From a virus, in IMG/VR virus record IMGVR_UViG_3300043464_002284, positions 173,916 through 237,915 of that record: a DNA stretch of 64,000 bases, one strand, 5' to 3'. Every line of letters begins with the position of its first letter. Position 1 is the first letter of the stretch. Under the pieces are notes generated by a model. That model was given only the letters and a program-made list of their open reading frames with translations, was not told where the DNA came from and made no database searches. This document shows positions 49,599-57,886 of this stretch, piece by piece. A program made the translations under genes and the position numbers.

Positions 49599-50273
49599 GT
49601 GGTACAAAATAAAGACACCAACGATATAGCATATTTACATGATCATAATATAGATATTTCTAATAGAGAAATATATCTTCACTCTTACATAGGGGAGGGT
49701 GATGAAGAGGGAGGAGTAGACTATAGAAGTTCTGTTAAGTTTGAAAAAAATCTTAGACATTTAAATTTAATATCTTTAGAGCCAATATTAGTACATATGC
49801 ATTTGCCCGGTGGGGATTGGCAAGATTGTTTAGGTATGTACGATGCTATTAAAGCGTCCAAAGCAAAAGTGATTATTCTAGCGTATGCTAAAGCAGAATC
49901 TTCTAGTAGTGTTTTATTACAGGCGGCTGATTTGAGAATATTAATGCCGAACACAAATGTATTAATCCACTATGGTTCATTTAGCGTAGACGCAGAGCAC
50001 AGCAAGGCGGCTGCTGCTGGCATACAATGGAACGAAAGAGAGTGTGACAAGATGGTGGATGTATTCACTGATCGGTGTATGAGTAGTATTATATGTAAAG
50101 AAAAAAATTGGAAAAGAATGATGGCAAAAAAACACATTGTTTCTCAGTTAGCCAATAAATGCGATTGGATCCTAACCGCTCAACAAGCTGTTGACTATGG
50201 TTTTGCTGATGGTATTTTGGGTACTAAAAAATTTCCAAATATGGACTATTTAAAAACATACGCCAAGAGATAA
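49599..50273 (+). CDS. ClpP-like serine protease
   Basis: 224 residues starting at GTG. The fold follows ClpP: HMHLPGGDWQD corresponds to the SPGG strand, S101 in AESSSSVLLQAAD to the catalytic serine, and H124 in VLIHYGS to the histidine. The third residue is not obvious. Phages often use ClpP-like enzymes as prohead proteases that trim capsid proteins; its place in the putative virion module supports this. A host-ClpP mimic is the alternative. Confidence 0.82.
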   Translation: MVQNKDTNDIAYLHDHNIDISNREIYLHSYIGEGDEEGGVDYRSSVKFEKNLRHLNLISLEPILVHMHLPGGDWQDCLGMYDAIKASKAKVIILAYAKAESSSSVLLQAADLRILMPNTNVLIHYGSFSVDAEHSKAAAAGIQWNERECDKMVDVFTDRCMSSIICKEKNWKRMMAKKHIVSQLANKCDWILTAQQAVDYGFADGILGTKKFPNMDYLKTYAKR

Positions 50274-50275
50274 CT

Positions 50276-50929
50276 ATGCAACTAGAGTATGCTTGCTATG
50301 ATGTAGCAATAAATGAAGACGAAGTAAAAAAAAATATTCAAAATGCAATACAATATAATCCCTATTGTATTTCTATTCATCCATATTCATTGTCGTCAGT
50401 AAAAACATTAATTCCAGAAAATATAAAACTCTCATGTGCTATTGATTACCCAATGGGACTAACTGACGTAACCACAAGAAATCAAATTGTTCAACAGGTA
50501 GCTAAAAATAATCAAGTCTCTATTATAGACCTAAATATTCCATCTAAATCAATTGTTAATCGAAAATATGACAAGTTTAGAGAAGATATCAAGCTCAATT
50601 CTGAAACATGCAAAGAGCACAATGTTGAGTTAAGGTATGTTTTAGAATATAGGGTATTTAGTCACGAAATACTGGCTAAACTTTGTCAAATCCTAAAAAC
50701 CTTTGATATTGGCCATGTTTTCCCAGCCTCTGGCTTTCTTTTAGATGACATTAACGACAATATTATTGCGGCCAAATATTTAATGGCTAAATCTAATATG
50801 AAAGTTATCTGTAATGGCAATGTATGGACTAAGCAGCAAGTGGAAAATGTTCGTAAATCAGGAGTGACTGGTCTTAGGGTTTCAAACATACCATCACTCG
50901 AATTAGCTGCTAAAAATAACGCTTTTTGA
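50276..50929 (+). CDS. DeoC-like aldolase-fold protein, altered active site
   Basis: 217 residues. CISIHPYSLSSVK, AIDYPMGLTD and SIIDLNIPSK correspond to early strands of the deoxyribose-phosphate aldolase barrel. In the expected K-T-S-T-G-F strand the sequence is F149-P-A-S-G-F, so the Schiff-base lysine is replaced by phenylalanine; K176 in MKVICNGNV sits where the second lysine is expected. It may have lost aldolase activity. It follows the ClpP-like gene directly. Confidence 0.65.
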   Translation: MQLEYACYDVAINEDEVKKNIQNAIQYNPYCISIHPYSLSSVKTLIPENIKLSCAIDYPMGLTDVTTRNQIVQQVAKNNQVSIIDLNIPSKSIVNRKYDKFREDIKLNSETCKEHNVELRYVLEYRVFSHEILAKLCQILKTFDIGHVFPASGFLLDDINDNIIAAKYLMAKSNMKVICNGNVWTKQQVENVRKSGVTGLRVSNIPSLELAAKNNAF

Positions 50930-50984
50930 TTTTTTGGGGTATAAAGAGTATGACTAGTCATCACTTTTATCCTAGGAGATTAAA

Positions 50985-51527
50985 ATGGCAACACAACAAG
51001 TTAATGGTTCGGCCGTAACTGGCAACTATCGTTTTGGCGGTTCCACCAAAAACAATAATGGTGTTGCTGTCAATGCTGGTAGTCCAACAGGCAGAGTATC
51101 CAAGGTAGGTCTTGGTAGAAGTCATGTAACAACTGGCTCAGTAGTAGTAGACAGAGAAACAACAGACAAAGCTGTTAGTGCTGGCGCTTTTGCTTATAGT
51201 ACACAAAAGCCTATTTCAGCCAGACTATCAGTGGTAGTCGGAGCTACTTCAAGCAATGTTCTTCTTGGACTTGCTAATGTTCCAAGTCAGATTAAAAGTA
51301 TCCACAAAATTGAGTCTCGCAGAGTTGTTCGCAAAGCAACAGCTATGAGAGCTGGTAACTTTAATCTAATTACAGGTAAGTTCACAGTTAACCCAACATC
51401 AGCAACAGATAGTTTCGGTTCGGACGTTGCAGCAAGCCCAACAAGAGCCGTTCCTGGCAAACTTGTTTACAAGCTTGGTTCTCGTACTCCGGTCAGAACT
51501 GATTATAAGGCCAAAACTGGCGGTTGA
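50985..51527 (+). CDS. Probable virion structural protein
   Basis: 180 residues, rich in Ser, Thr, Ala, Gly and Val, with basic stretches, no cysteine and many beta-type strands. The composition and a strong TAGGAG ribosome site fit a small abundant head or tail protein. It ends before a strong hairpin (51554-51597). No named family was recognised. Confidence 0.55.
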   Translation: MATQQVNGSAVTGNYRFGGSTKNNNGVAVNAGSPTGRVSKVGLGRSHVTTGSVVVDRETTDKAVSAGAFAYSTQKPISARLSVVVGATSSNVLLGLANVPSQIKSIHKIESRRVVRKATAMRAGNFNLITGKFTVNPTSATDSFGSDVAASPTRAVPGKLVYKLGSRTPVRTDYKAKTGG

Positions 51528-51553
51528 TTTTATTAGATTTTAAAATTTTCATT

Positions 51554-51597
51554 AAGGTCACTGATACAGTGTATAATACATAAGTATCAGTGGCCTT
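51554..51597 (+). terminator. 14-bp hairpin with a -10 box in its loop
   Basis: AAGGTCACTGATAC (51554-51567) pairs with GTATCAGTGGCCTT (51584-51597) through 14 bp with one G-U, followed by TTCTGATTTT. The loop contains TATAAT (51572-51577). It could terminate the upstream structural gene and also act as an operator or promoter for the next unit. Confidence 0.55.
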
Positions 51598-51619
51598 TCT
51601 GATTTTATGGAGCTTTATT

Positions 51620-51943
51620 ATGAGTGATACTAATCTAGCACATGTCTGGCAAATTGTTGCAACCACCAGCATAGGGATTATAGTTACATTGATCACATTC
51701 TGGGCAGCATTAGTTCGTCATGTTGTAACTAAATCTGAAATTGAGAATTTGATACAAACTCATTCTCCATATTTGCAAGATCGTCAGTTTATTATGGAAA
51801 GGCTAGCCAGCAACAAAGAAAGCCAAAATGCATTTTCCATGGCACTACAAAGGAATACAGAAGTCATGAATGAATTAAAAGTGCAAATTGCAATGTTGGC
51901 TAAAACTCTTGAAGCTATAGAATATAGAATAGAAAAAACTTAA
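51620..51943 (+). CDS. Membrane-anchored coiled-coil protein
   Basis: 107 residues from ATG 51620 (GGAG upstream). One hydrophobic helix (about 13-32) and then a coiled coil to the C terminus. It resembles small phage anchor or spanin/holin-accessory proteins, but this is only topology. Starts the virion-surface and lysis region. Confidence 0.55.
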   Translation: MSDTNLAHVWQIVATTSIGIIVTLITFWAALVRHVVTKSEIENLIQTHSPYLQDRQFIMERLASNKESQNAFSMALQRNTEVMNELKVQIAMLAKTLEAIEYRIEKT

Positions 51944-51959
51944 TTAAGGAATTTTTATA

Positions 51960-53348
51960 ATGAGCACACCAGACATAACAAAGGCCATCTCTGCTAACGA
52001 TATTAAAAACGGAGCGTCATTATTATTAATTAATAAAACTGGCATAGAAACACTTTTTGATAACAGTAGAGATGCCGAACAAGGACTAAGTCCATTAGGC
52101 CCCGAAACAACAGATAGATTTGATGACGTAGGATACTATCTACTGCCAACATCATCCCCTGGACCAGTTAACACAGACACACTTGATAATGTTACTGATC
52201 GTGGAGCAATAACTACCAATGGAATAACTGTAAGCTCTTTGACACTATCTCAAGGTAGCAAAATAAGCGAAACAAATAATACAATATTACTAGCACCCCC
52301 AACAGCAGCATCCGGACAAAGTTTAGTAATTCGCCCAACTGCTGCTCCCGACCATAGCCATGTGCATCTTGTTGCGGAGGATCCCTCAACCGTGGACCTG
52401 TGCTTGGGCGACGATGATCAATATGTTAAGATTCAAAAAAATGGTGGAGACGTTATTGTTGGCACACAAAGAACACTTACTACCAATAACAACTATATAA
52501 ATGGTACTGATTTTTCAACAGATGTTGATCTAGGTATCGGAATAGGTATAATAGCAGGTTGGTATCAACGAAACGCAAGCCAAATTGAATTTGCATTATT
52601 TGGAAATTCTGTATTTCAATCATACCTTACTGGACTGGCATTAGGTAGAACTGTAATTGTTACATATACCAATGGCGCCACTCCGAGTGGCACCGCTACA
52701 CTTACAGCAACATTAACACAAGTATTTAGTAGCACAGGACAAGCTGATCCTAATAATCCTACTTGGAGTCGGGTTAGTGGTAGAATAGATGCAACATTAC
52801 CAACTGTAGTAGGCGAATTGAGCATTGTTAGTATTAACTTCCCAGTATACTCTACGGATACAAATAACTGGACATTTGGCACAGATGGCAAATTAATATT
52901 GCCAGGAGGATATGCTCAAGTTGTTGTAGAGGGAGATAGTGGTGTTCGTATTGGAACAGCAGGAACTAATGTCGCTCCTAATAGCCAAATTAAAATTGGC
53001 GGTGCTGAACATGCGTTTGAAATCTTCGGAGGGCCTCCTGGGTATAGCTGGACGTTTGACGGAAATGGTGAACTAACATTACCAACTAGCGGTAGCATCA
53101 CATTCCCAAATAACACAACCCAAACTTCTGCTGGAATACCAAGTAATACTGGATTGGTTCCAAATTCAGATAGTATTACTAATATTGTTAGTATATGTCA
53201 AGCAGCTTATGATGGTCTTATTACTAAAAATTCTAGTACTCTATATATTATCTTAGAGTCTTGTGGAGGCGGCGGTCCTGGCGGTGGTAATCCTTTTCCT
53301 CCTGGTAGTGGCCCCGGTCCCGGTCCTGGCCCCGGTCCCGGAGGCTAA
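51960..53348 (+). CDS. Fibre-like virion protein with glycine/proline tail
   Basis: 462 residues. The N-terminal ~65 residues (SANDIKNGASLLLINKTGIETLFD) recur alone in the small gene at 54359-54562 (NGASLL and FDNS key). Beta-rich repeats follow, including two WTFGTDGKLILP / WTFDGNGELTLP units (the W.Fd.dG.L.lP pattern of many tail fibres). The last 30 residues are Gly/Pro only. It is probably an adhesin or fibre; no receptor can be guessed. Confidence 0.7.
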   Translation: MSTPDITKAISANDIKNGASLLLINKTGIETLFDNSRDAEQGLSPLGPETTDRFDDVGYYLLPTSSPGPVNTDTLDNVTDRGAITTNGITVSSLTLSQGSKISETNNTILLAPPTAASGQSLVIRPTAAPDHSHVHLVAEDPSTVDLCLGDDDQYVKIQKNGGDVIVGTQRTLTTNNNYINGTDFSTDVDLGIGIGIIAGWYQRNASQIEFALFGNSVFQSYLTGLALGRTVIVTYTNGATPSGTATLTATLTQVFSSTGQADPNNPTWSRVSGRIDATLPTVVGELSIVSINFPVYSTDTNNWTFGTDGKLILPGGYAQVVVEGDSGVRIGTAGTNVAPNSQIKIGGAEHAFEIFGGPPGYSWTFDGNGELTLPTSGSITFPNNTTQTSAGIPSNTGLVPNSDSITNIVSICQAAYDGLITKNSSTLYIILESCGGGGPGGGNPFPPGSGPGPGPGPGPGG

Positions 53349-53353
53349 ACAAT

Positions 53354-54334
53354 ATGTCTATATTCTTAAATAATTCTGAAATATCTGCTATTAAATTAGG
53401 TAATAATAATGTTTCTAAAATATTTTTAGGAAACAATTTAGTATTCCCTCCTACTACCCCTACTCCTACATGTCCTGACTCAACCTCTAGCGTTAAAATG
53501 ACTGGATGGTTTGTTGGTGATCGAATTCTTGCTCCTTGGGGATATGCTCCATATGGACGCGAAACTTATATTTATGGGGATGAAGCTGTTCGATATGAAA
53601 CTGGAGTATGGATTTACACAAATACGACGTACGGAGAACTGGCGCGGGCGTATAGTTATGCAGATTGGCCTTGGTTAGTAGATTGGCCGTCTCCTTATGC
53701 TGCTGAGAAAGTTCGTCAAGACGGCACAAGTTGTGGTTCTCCAGTTTCCACTCCTACTCCCACACCCACGCCTAGCCCCACACCTCCAGCTTTTGGTAGC
53801 TCAGGATTTCAGTGGATGACGATGAATTCTATTACGGAATCTACAGCATCAGGCATTGGTCAAAATAATATAACAATAAGTGTTACCCAAACCGGCGGGG
53901 GTATGTTTCTACATAATGGAGCGGTTGGCGCTACACTGTTTCCTCCAGAATATGGAGTACCAACTGATGGTAATCAAATTGCAAATACCCAGCCCGGAGT
54001 ATTTACTGCAACATTTAGTTCACCCGTCACAGATGCTTTAGTTGCATTTGCCAGTGTCGGACAGTACGGATTGCAAGTTCCTGTTATGGTACTTGATGAG
54101 AATTCTAATCCAAAACCTTTTACCCCCATTTGGTCGTCAAACGGTATTGTCCCAGGAACACAAACAACATACTTAAATCAAGTAAGTCCAACTCAATACA
54201 CACAATTTATTGGAGAAGAAGGATTCAATATTATTCGAATCGATGGAACAATGAGCAGTGTGACATTCAACTACGGTTCTGCCGAATTTTATTGTACGGT
54301 TTGTTTCGGATTTGTTGATCAAAATGTTCCATAA
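53354..54334 (+). CDS. Fibre-like virion protein with Thr/Pro linkers
   Basis: 326 residues. A short N-terminal domain (NNSEISAIKLGNNNVSKIFLG) suits attachment to the virion. A Thr/Pro linker (TTPTPT), an aromatic domain (about 45-120), a second linker (TPTPTPTPSPTPP) and a beta-rich C-terminal domain (about 145-326) follow. The layout of compact domains on Thr/Pro spacers recurs at 61894 and 63063. Starts 5 bases after the fibre gene. Confidence 0.65.
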   Translation: MSIFLNNSEISAIKLGNNNVSKIFLGNNLVFPPTTPTPTCPDSTSSVKMTGWFVGDRILAPWGYAPYGRETYIYGDEAVRYETGVWIYTNTTYGELARAYSYADWPWLVDWPSPYAAEKVRQDGTSCGSPVSTPTPTPTPSPTPPAFGSSGFQWMTMNSITESTASGIGQNNITISVTQTGGGMFLHNGAVGATLFPPEYGVPTDGNQIANTQPGVFTATFSSPVTDALVAFASVGQYGLQVPVMVLDENSNPKPFTPIWSSNGIVPGTQTTYLNQVSPTQYTQFIGEEGFNIIRIDGTMSSVTFNYGSAEFYCTVCFGFVDQNVP

Positions 54335-54358
54335 ATAATTAATTAAAGAGACTTCATT

Positions 54359-54562
54359 ATGAGCACGCTTAATATTACAACAGTTATATCATCTAATGCA
54401 ATTAAAAATGGAGCATCCCTATTATCAGTTACAAAAACTGGTTTAGAGACAACTTTTGACAACAGCAAAGACACTGAACAAGGACTATCTTCTCTAGACA
54501 GCTTTACAAATAATCGTTTTGATGATACGAGTTATTATATTCCCAGAGGAACACCCTCATAA
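54359..54562 (+). CDS. Stand-alone copy of the fibre N-terminal module
   Basis: 67 residues, aligning end to end with the first 65 residues of the fibre at 51960 (MST.(N/D)IT..IS.N.IKNGASLL...KTG.ETLFDNS pattern) and stopping where the fibre continues. It may be a truncated duplicate or a real cap or collar piece sharing the docking module. Separated by its own ribosome site. Confidence 0.65.
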   Translation: MSTLNITTVISSNAIKNGASLLSVTKTGLETTFDNSKDTEQGLSSLDSFTNNRFDDTSYYIPRGTPS

Positions 54563-54577
54563 TTTGGAGATTAATAT

Positions 54578-54913
54578 ATGGTTAAACCTGGATATAGAAC
54601 TAGTGAATTTTGGTTTACTATGGTTAGCTTTATTTTTAGTGGACTTTATCTTGTTGGTCTTATAAGTGAAAATTCTCAAAAAGAAGATTTAATTCAAGAA
54701 ACTACCAGAGGAGTAGAAGCTACTATTCTTATTATAGGGCAATTAACGGTATTATTTAAATATATTAACGGAAGAACAGATCTTAAGAAAACTTGGTGGA
54801 GTACCGCAACACCCGAAGAAAGAAAAGTGGCAAATAAAGCAAATGATAGAAGCAAAAAGAAAACAACCAAAAAGAAACCAGTAACCAAAACCAAAGCTAA
54901 GCCATTGACCTAA
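54578..54913 (+). CDS. Holin-like membrane protein
   Basis: 111 residues. Two hydrophobic helices (about 11-27 and 45-62) are joined by a short polar loop, with a highly basic tail (SKKKTTKKKPVTK). This topology and size match phage holins, which open the inner membrane at lysis time. The surrounding anchored proteins and peptidase fit a lysis cassette, but no classical endolysin motif was found. Confidence 0.6.
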   Translation: MVKPGYRTSEFWFTMVSFIFSGLYLVGLISENSQKEDLIQETTRGVEATILIIGQLTVLFKYINGRTDLKKTWWSTATPEERKVANKANDRSKKKTTKKKPVTKTKAKPLT

Positions 54914-54934
54914 TTTCTCTATTTGGTGTATTCT
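54905..54934 (+). promoter_or_regulatory. Possible sigma70-like promoter
   Basis: TTGACC (54905-54910) and TATTCT (54929-54934), spacer 18, upstream of the gene at 54956. A second -10-like TATTAT lies 5 bases on. Confidence 0.45.
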
Positions 54935-54955
54935 ATTATAACAATAGGAGTTTTT

Positions 54956-55387
54956 ATGGATATTAATATTCTCGGTTTAGAACTATCTTCTAAGTTAGAA
55001 GATCTTGTGAATAAAGTTAAAAGCACCCTAGCTAATAGCAAATCTGTTGCTGTAACTCAAGCGTGGGGAATCCTACAACTTGCAGTAGCAGATACAGTAC
55101 AAGTTATTGAAGACAATAATCCTTCTTTGAAGGGATCTAGTAAAAAAGAAATTGCTTTGAGCATGATAAGTAATTTTTATGATAAGGTTTTTCTAGTGGT
55201 GAACATCCCCTTTGTTCCGGTCATGTTCCAGCCTATTATACAAAAGCACATCAAAGCTCTTTTGATGTTGTTGGTAAGTTCGACTATAGATTCTATGGTT
55301 GAAATTTTCAGGCAAACCGGTGTGTTTGAAGATCATAATACCGTTGATCCAAGTGTAGATAATACCCCAAAAGTTTCAGATAAATAA
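54956..55387 (+). CDS. Hypothetical membrane-associated protein
   Basis: 143 residues from ATG 54956 (AGGAG upstream). Helical with a hydrophobic stretch VFLVVNIPFVPVMFQPII (about 80-97) that could dip into a membrane. Likely part of the membrane/lysis cassette; no family was recognised. Confidence 0.55.
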   Translation: MDINILGLELSSKLEDLVNKVKSTLANSKSVAVTQAWGILQLAVADTVQVIEDNNPSLKGSSKKEIALSMISNFYDKVFLVVNIPFVPVMFQPIIQKHIKALLMLLVSSTIDSMVEIFRQTGVFEDHNTVDPSVDNTPKVSDK

Positions 55388-55402
55388 AACGAGGAATATA
55401 AA

Positions 55403-55801
55403 ATGAATTTTACAGAAAGCTTTCAAGAGTTTAGTAGCAAGTTGAGCACAACGGATTTGGCTCTTTACGCTGGTGTAGGTTTAGTGTTATGGGTACTATT
55501 TAAGGATAAACTTAGTCCCGTACAACAACTACTAACTTCTGTTATGGACAGAGTTAAGGGCTTAACGTCTGGTGGTGGAATGAAGCTACCAACAGTTGAT
55601 GTTCCAAAGTTTGACCCAGTTGTACTACCTAAAGCAGTCGGTGATAAAGATGATATATTTTTTAAGCTTGTGGTATCATGGAAGCAAACTCGTGATTTAG
55701 CAGAAAAGAGTGGCTGTGCCGAAGCTATTAAGGTTGCCGATCAGATGTTTCCATTTCTAAGTCCTAATGTATGTGCTAAAAAAGAGGATAAAGTTGTATG
55801 A
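55403..55801 (+). CDS. Single-pass membrane protein
   Basis: 132 residues. Hydrophobic helix at about 19-36 (LALYAGVGLVLWVLF), then a cytoplasmic or periplasmic soluble part. Overlaps the next gene by 4 bases. The function is unknown. Confidence 0.55.
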   Translation: MNFTESFQEFSSKLSTTDLALYAGVGLVLWVLFKDKLSPVQQLLTSVMDRVKGLTSGGGMKLPTVDVPKFDPVVLPKAVGDKDDIFFKLVVSWKQTRDLAEKSGCAEAIKVADQMFPFLSPNVCAKKEDKVV

Positions 55802-56292
55802 AAAACAATAATTTATTACTAGTAGTTGCTGGCTTACTTATTCTGGTTGGATTAACTAAGTTTGATTTCTCAGGATTCAATATTCTGCCAAATAGACCCA
55901 ATGTTGTTGATGTATTAGAACTACCAGAACCAACAGACGAAACTGTTAAAAAAGAAGCTGATGATGTTGTTGCAGTATTAAAAGAGTCTGGAGCAAAGGG
56001 TGATGCTAAGAGATTAAGAGACCTATATCTTGATCTAGCAAAGCTTGTTGAGCTTGACGGAGAAAACGAAGTAGTTAAGAGTACAGAAGAAATTCGCCAA
56101 GCAAATAGTTTAGCTGGTGTTATGCTTAGACTAGACATTAAAGGCAAATATCCCAATCTAGCAAAAGAGGCAAAAGAAGTAGTTGTTGCTTCAATTGGCG
56201 ATGATCAAATTCTATTATCTAAAGAGCTAAGAGTTAAAGCCGTAGAAGGCCTTAATGCTTTAGCTTGGGCTTGTAATATGGGGTCAAAATAA
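55798..56292 (+). CDS. Membrane-anchored soluble-domain protein
   Basis: 164 residues. N-terminal anchor (residues 5-20, LLLVVAGLLILVGL), then a helical soluble domain of about 130 residues. The TAATG overlap couples it to the peptidase gene, so the two may act together at the membrane. No family was recognised. Confidence 0.55.
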   Translation: MKNNNLLLVVAGLLILVGLTKFDFSGFNILPNRPNVVDVLELPEPTDETVKKEADDVVAVLKESGAKGDAKRLRDLYLDLAKLVELDGENEVVKSTEEIRQANSLAGVMLRLDIKGKYPNLAKEAKEVVVASIGDDQILLSKELRVKAVEGLNALAWACNMGSK

Positions 56293-57215
56293 TGCCAAGA
56301 CTATCTCCAAAAGAACTATACGATAATTATCGCAAAGGATTCAGCGGGTGCTTATGGGAACAGCACATATACGATGCTTTAATGGAACACTCTAAGTATC
56401 CATTATTTGGTGATGCTAGTAAAAAAATTAGCGGTAGTGGTAAAGGTAAACTTTCAACACCATACAAGAGCGTATTAAAATTTGATAAGCATCCTTATAA
56501 CGAAAGACAAACCACTGGGGATTGTGTTAGTCATGGAACACGAAATGCTTGTGACGTTTCGCGGGCAGTAGAAATAGATATACATAATGAGAGAGAAGAC
56601 TGGATAGCAAGGGGTGCAACAGAGGCTATCTATGGATATAGAGGATTCAGTGGACAAGGCATGAGTTGTGCAAGAGCAGCTGAATTTGTTAGTAAGGTTG
56701 GTGGCCTTGTTGTTAGAAAGAATTACGGCTTTGTAGACTTCAGTAAATACAATGGTAATTTAGGAGCGGGCTGGGGCGGTAGGGGTCTCCCTGATAAAGT
56801 ATTAGATCTTTCTAATGACCACCAAATTAAGACGGCTTCACTGATTAGAACAGTAGAAGAAGCTCGTGATGCTCTTGCTAATGGTTATGGATTAGCAGTA
56901 TGTTCTAATTATGGATTTAGTAATACCAGAGATAAAAAGGGATTTGCTAGAACATCTGGTAACTGGGCTCATTGTATGGCTTGGATAGCATGTGACGATA
57001 CTGGTAGTGAGCCAGCATTCTTAGTACAAAATAGCTGGGGTAAATGGAATGACGGAGGACATCCAGAATGGGGACCTATTCCAGAAGGGTCATTTTTAAT
57101 TCATGCTGATGCTGCTGCTGGAATGTTATCAGCTAATGGTTCTTATGCTTTTAGTGGTTTTGATGGTTTTCCTCTTCAAAAACTACCAAGTTATGGATTT
57201 GACGACTATTTGTAG
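56292..57215 (+). CDS. Papain-like cysteine peptidase (C1 fold)
   Basis: 307 residues. Q73...C78 (QTTGDC) matches the papain oxyanion glutamine and nucleophile, H227 in NWAHCMAW the histidine, and N247 in VQNSWG the asparagine. Spacing (about 150 between Cys and His) is typical. There is no signal peptide. It is coupled to a membrane-anchored protein inside the holin-like region, so it could act in lysis or virion processing. An endolysin role cannot be claimed because papain-type enzymes cut proteins, not known murein bonds, in most cases. Confidence 0.85.
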   Translation: MPRLSPKELYDNYRKGFSGCLWEQHIYDALMEHSKYPLFGDASKKISGSGKGKLSTPYKSVLKFDKHPYNERQTTGDCVSHGTRNACDVSRAVEIDIHNEREDWIARGATEAIYGYRGFSGQGMSCARAAEFVSKVGGLVVRKNYGFVDFSKYNGNLGAGWGGRGLPDKVLDLSNDHQIKTASLIRTVEEARDALANGYGLAVCSNYGFSNTRDKKGFARTSGNWAHCMAWIACDDTGSEPAFLVQNSWGKWNDGGHPEWGPIPEGSFLIHADAAAGMLSANGSYAFSGFDGFPLQKLPSYGFDDYL

Positions 57216-57306
57216 TCTAGCCGTTTGAAATAATCAGGGACGTAAAACTAATCAAAGAAATTTGGTGTATATATTTATGTCCTTTTTTAAATAAGAGATT
57301 ATTTCT

Positions 57307-57495
57307 ATGAGACTAATAGACAAAATAGTTTTGAATAGATCAGTAAAAATACTTTTGGATTTTATCTTGTCTGTGCTCAAGATATTTGAAAAACACATTC
57401 CAGAAGATAAGCCTGATGGTCCGGTGAAACCAAAGCCAAAACCCAAAAGACCCTTAAAAGATCTGGTAGATAATATCTTACCATGGAGAAAGTAA
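57307..57495 (+). CDS. Small hypothetical protein with Pro/Lys tail
   Basis: 62 residues. Amphipathic helix first (residues 5-28), then a KPKPKPKRP stretch and ILPWRK. The function is unknown. Confidence 0.45.
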   Translation: MRLIDKIVLNRSVKILLDFILSVLKIFEKHIPEDKPDGPVKPKPKPKRPLKDLVDNILPWRK

Positions 57496-57496
57496 A

Positions 57497-57829
57497 ATGA
57501 ATAAATTATTTATAGGTCTATTTTGCGTTAGCCTATTGTTTACTGGATCTAACTACTATGGGTCAACAACAGCCCCAGTAACTCTTGCTGGAGGAATTAT
57601 TAAAGCCAAGCATACACAGGAGAGTGTCTCAAAATATAAAAGAAAAGATTGTCCAGTTTGCAAGGGTAAAGGATATTATATTAGTGGAGATGGTATTCTT
57701 AAAATAGATTGCACATATTGCGAACCAGACAAAGGAGCTATTACTGTTGGACCAATAAAATCTATAACCCCAACACAAAAAACACCATCTAAAAATAGTT
57801 GCATTACTGGCCAGTGTCCTTTAAAATAA
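57497..57829 (+). CDS. Exported protein with DnaJ-type zinc-finger motif
   Basis: 110 residues. Signal-like N terminus (3-18). The central CPVCKGKGYYI and CTYC form a CxxCxGxG plus CxxC pair as in one half of the DnaJ zinc finger, followed by a Thr/Pro/Lys tail ending CITGQCPLK. It may be exported and metal-binding. The function is unknown. Confidence 0.55.
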   Translation: MNKLFIGLFCVSLLFTGSNYYGSTTAPVTLAGGIIKAKHTQESVSKYKRKDCPVCKGKGYYISGDGILKIDCTYCEPDKGAITVGPIKSITPTQKTPSKNSCITGQCPLK

Positions 57830-57886
57830 TTGGAATGTATGGTGTAGTCTATTGTAGACGCATTCTGTATATGTTTAGGAAACACT

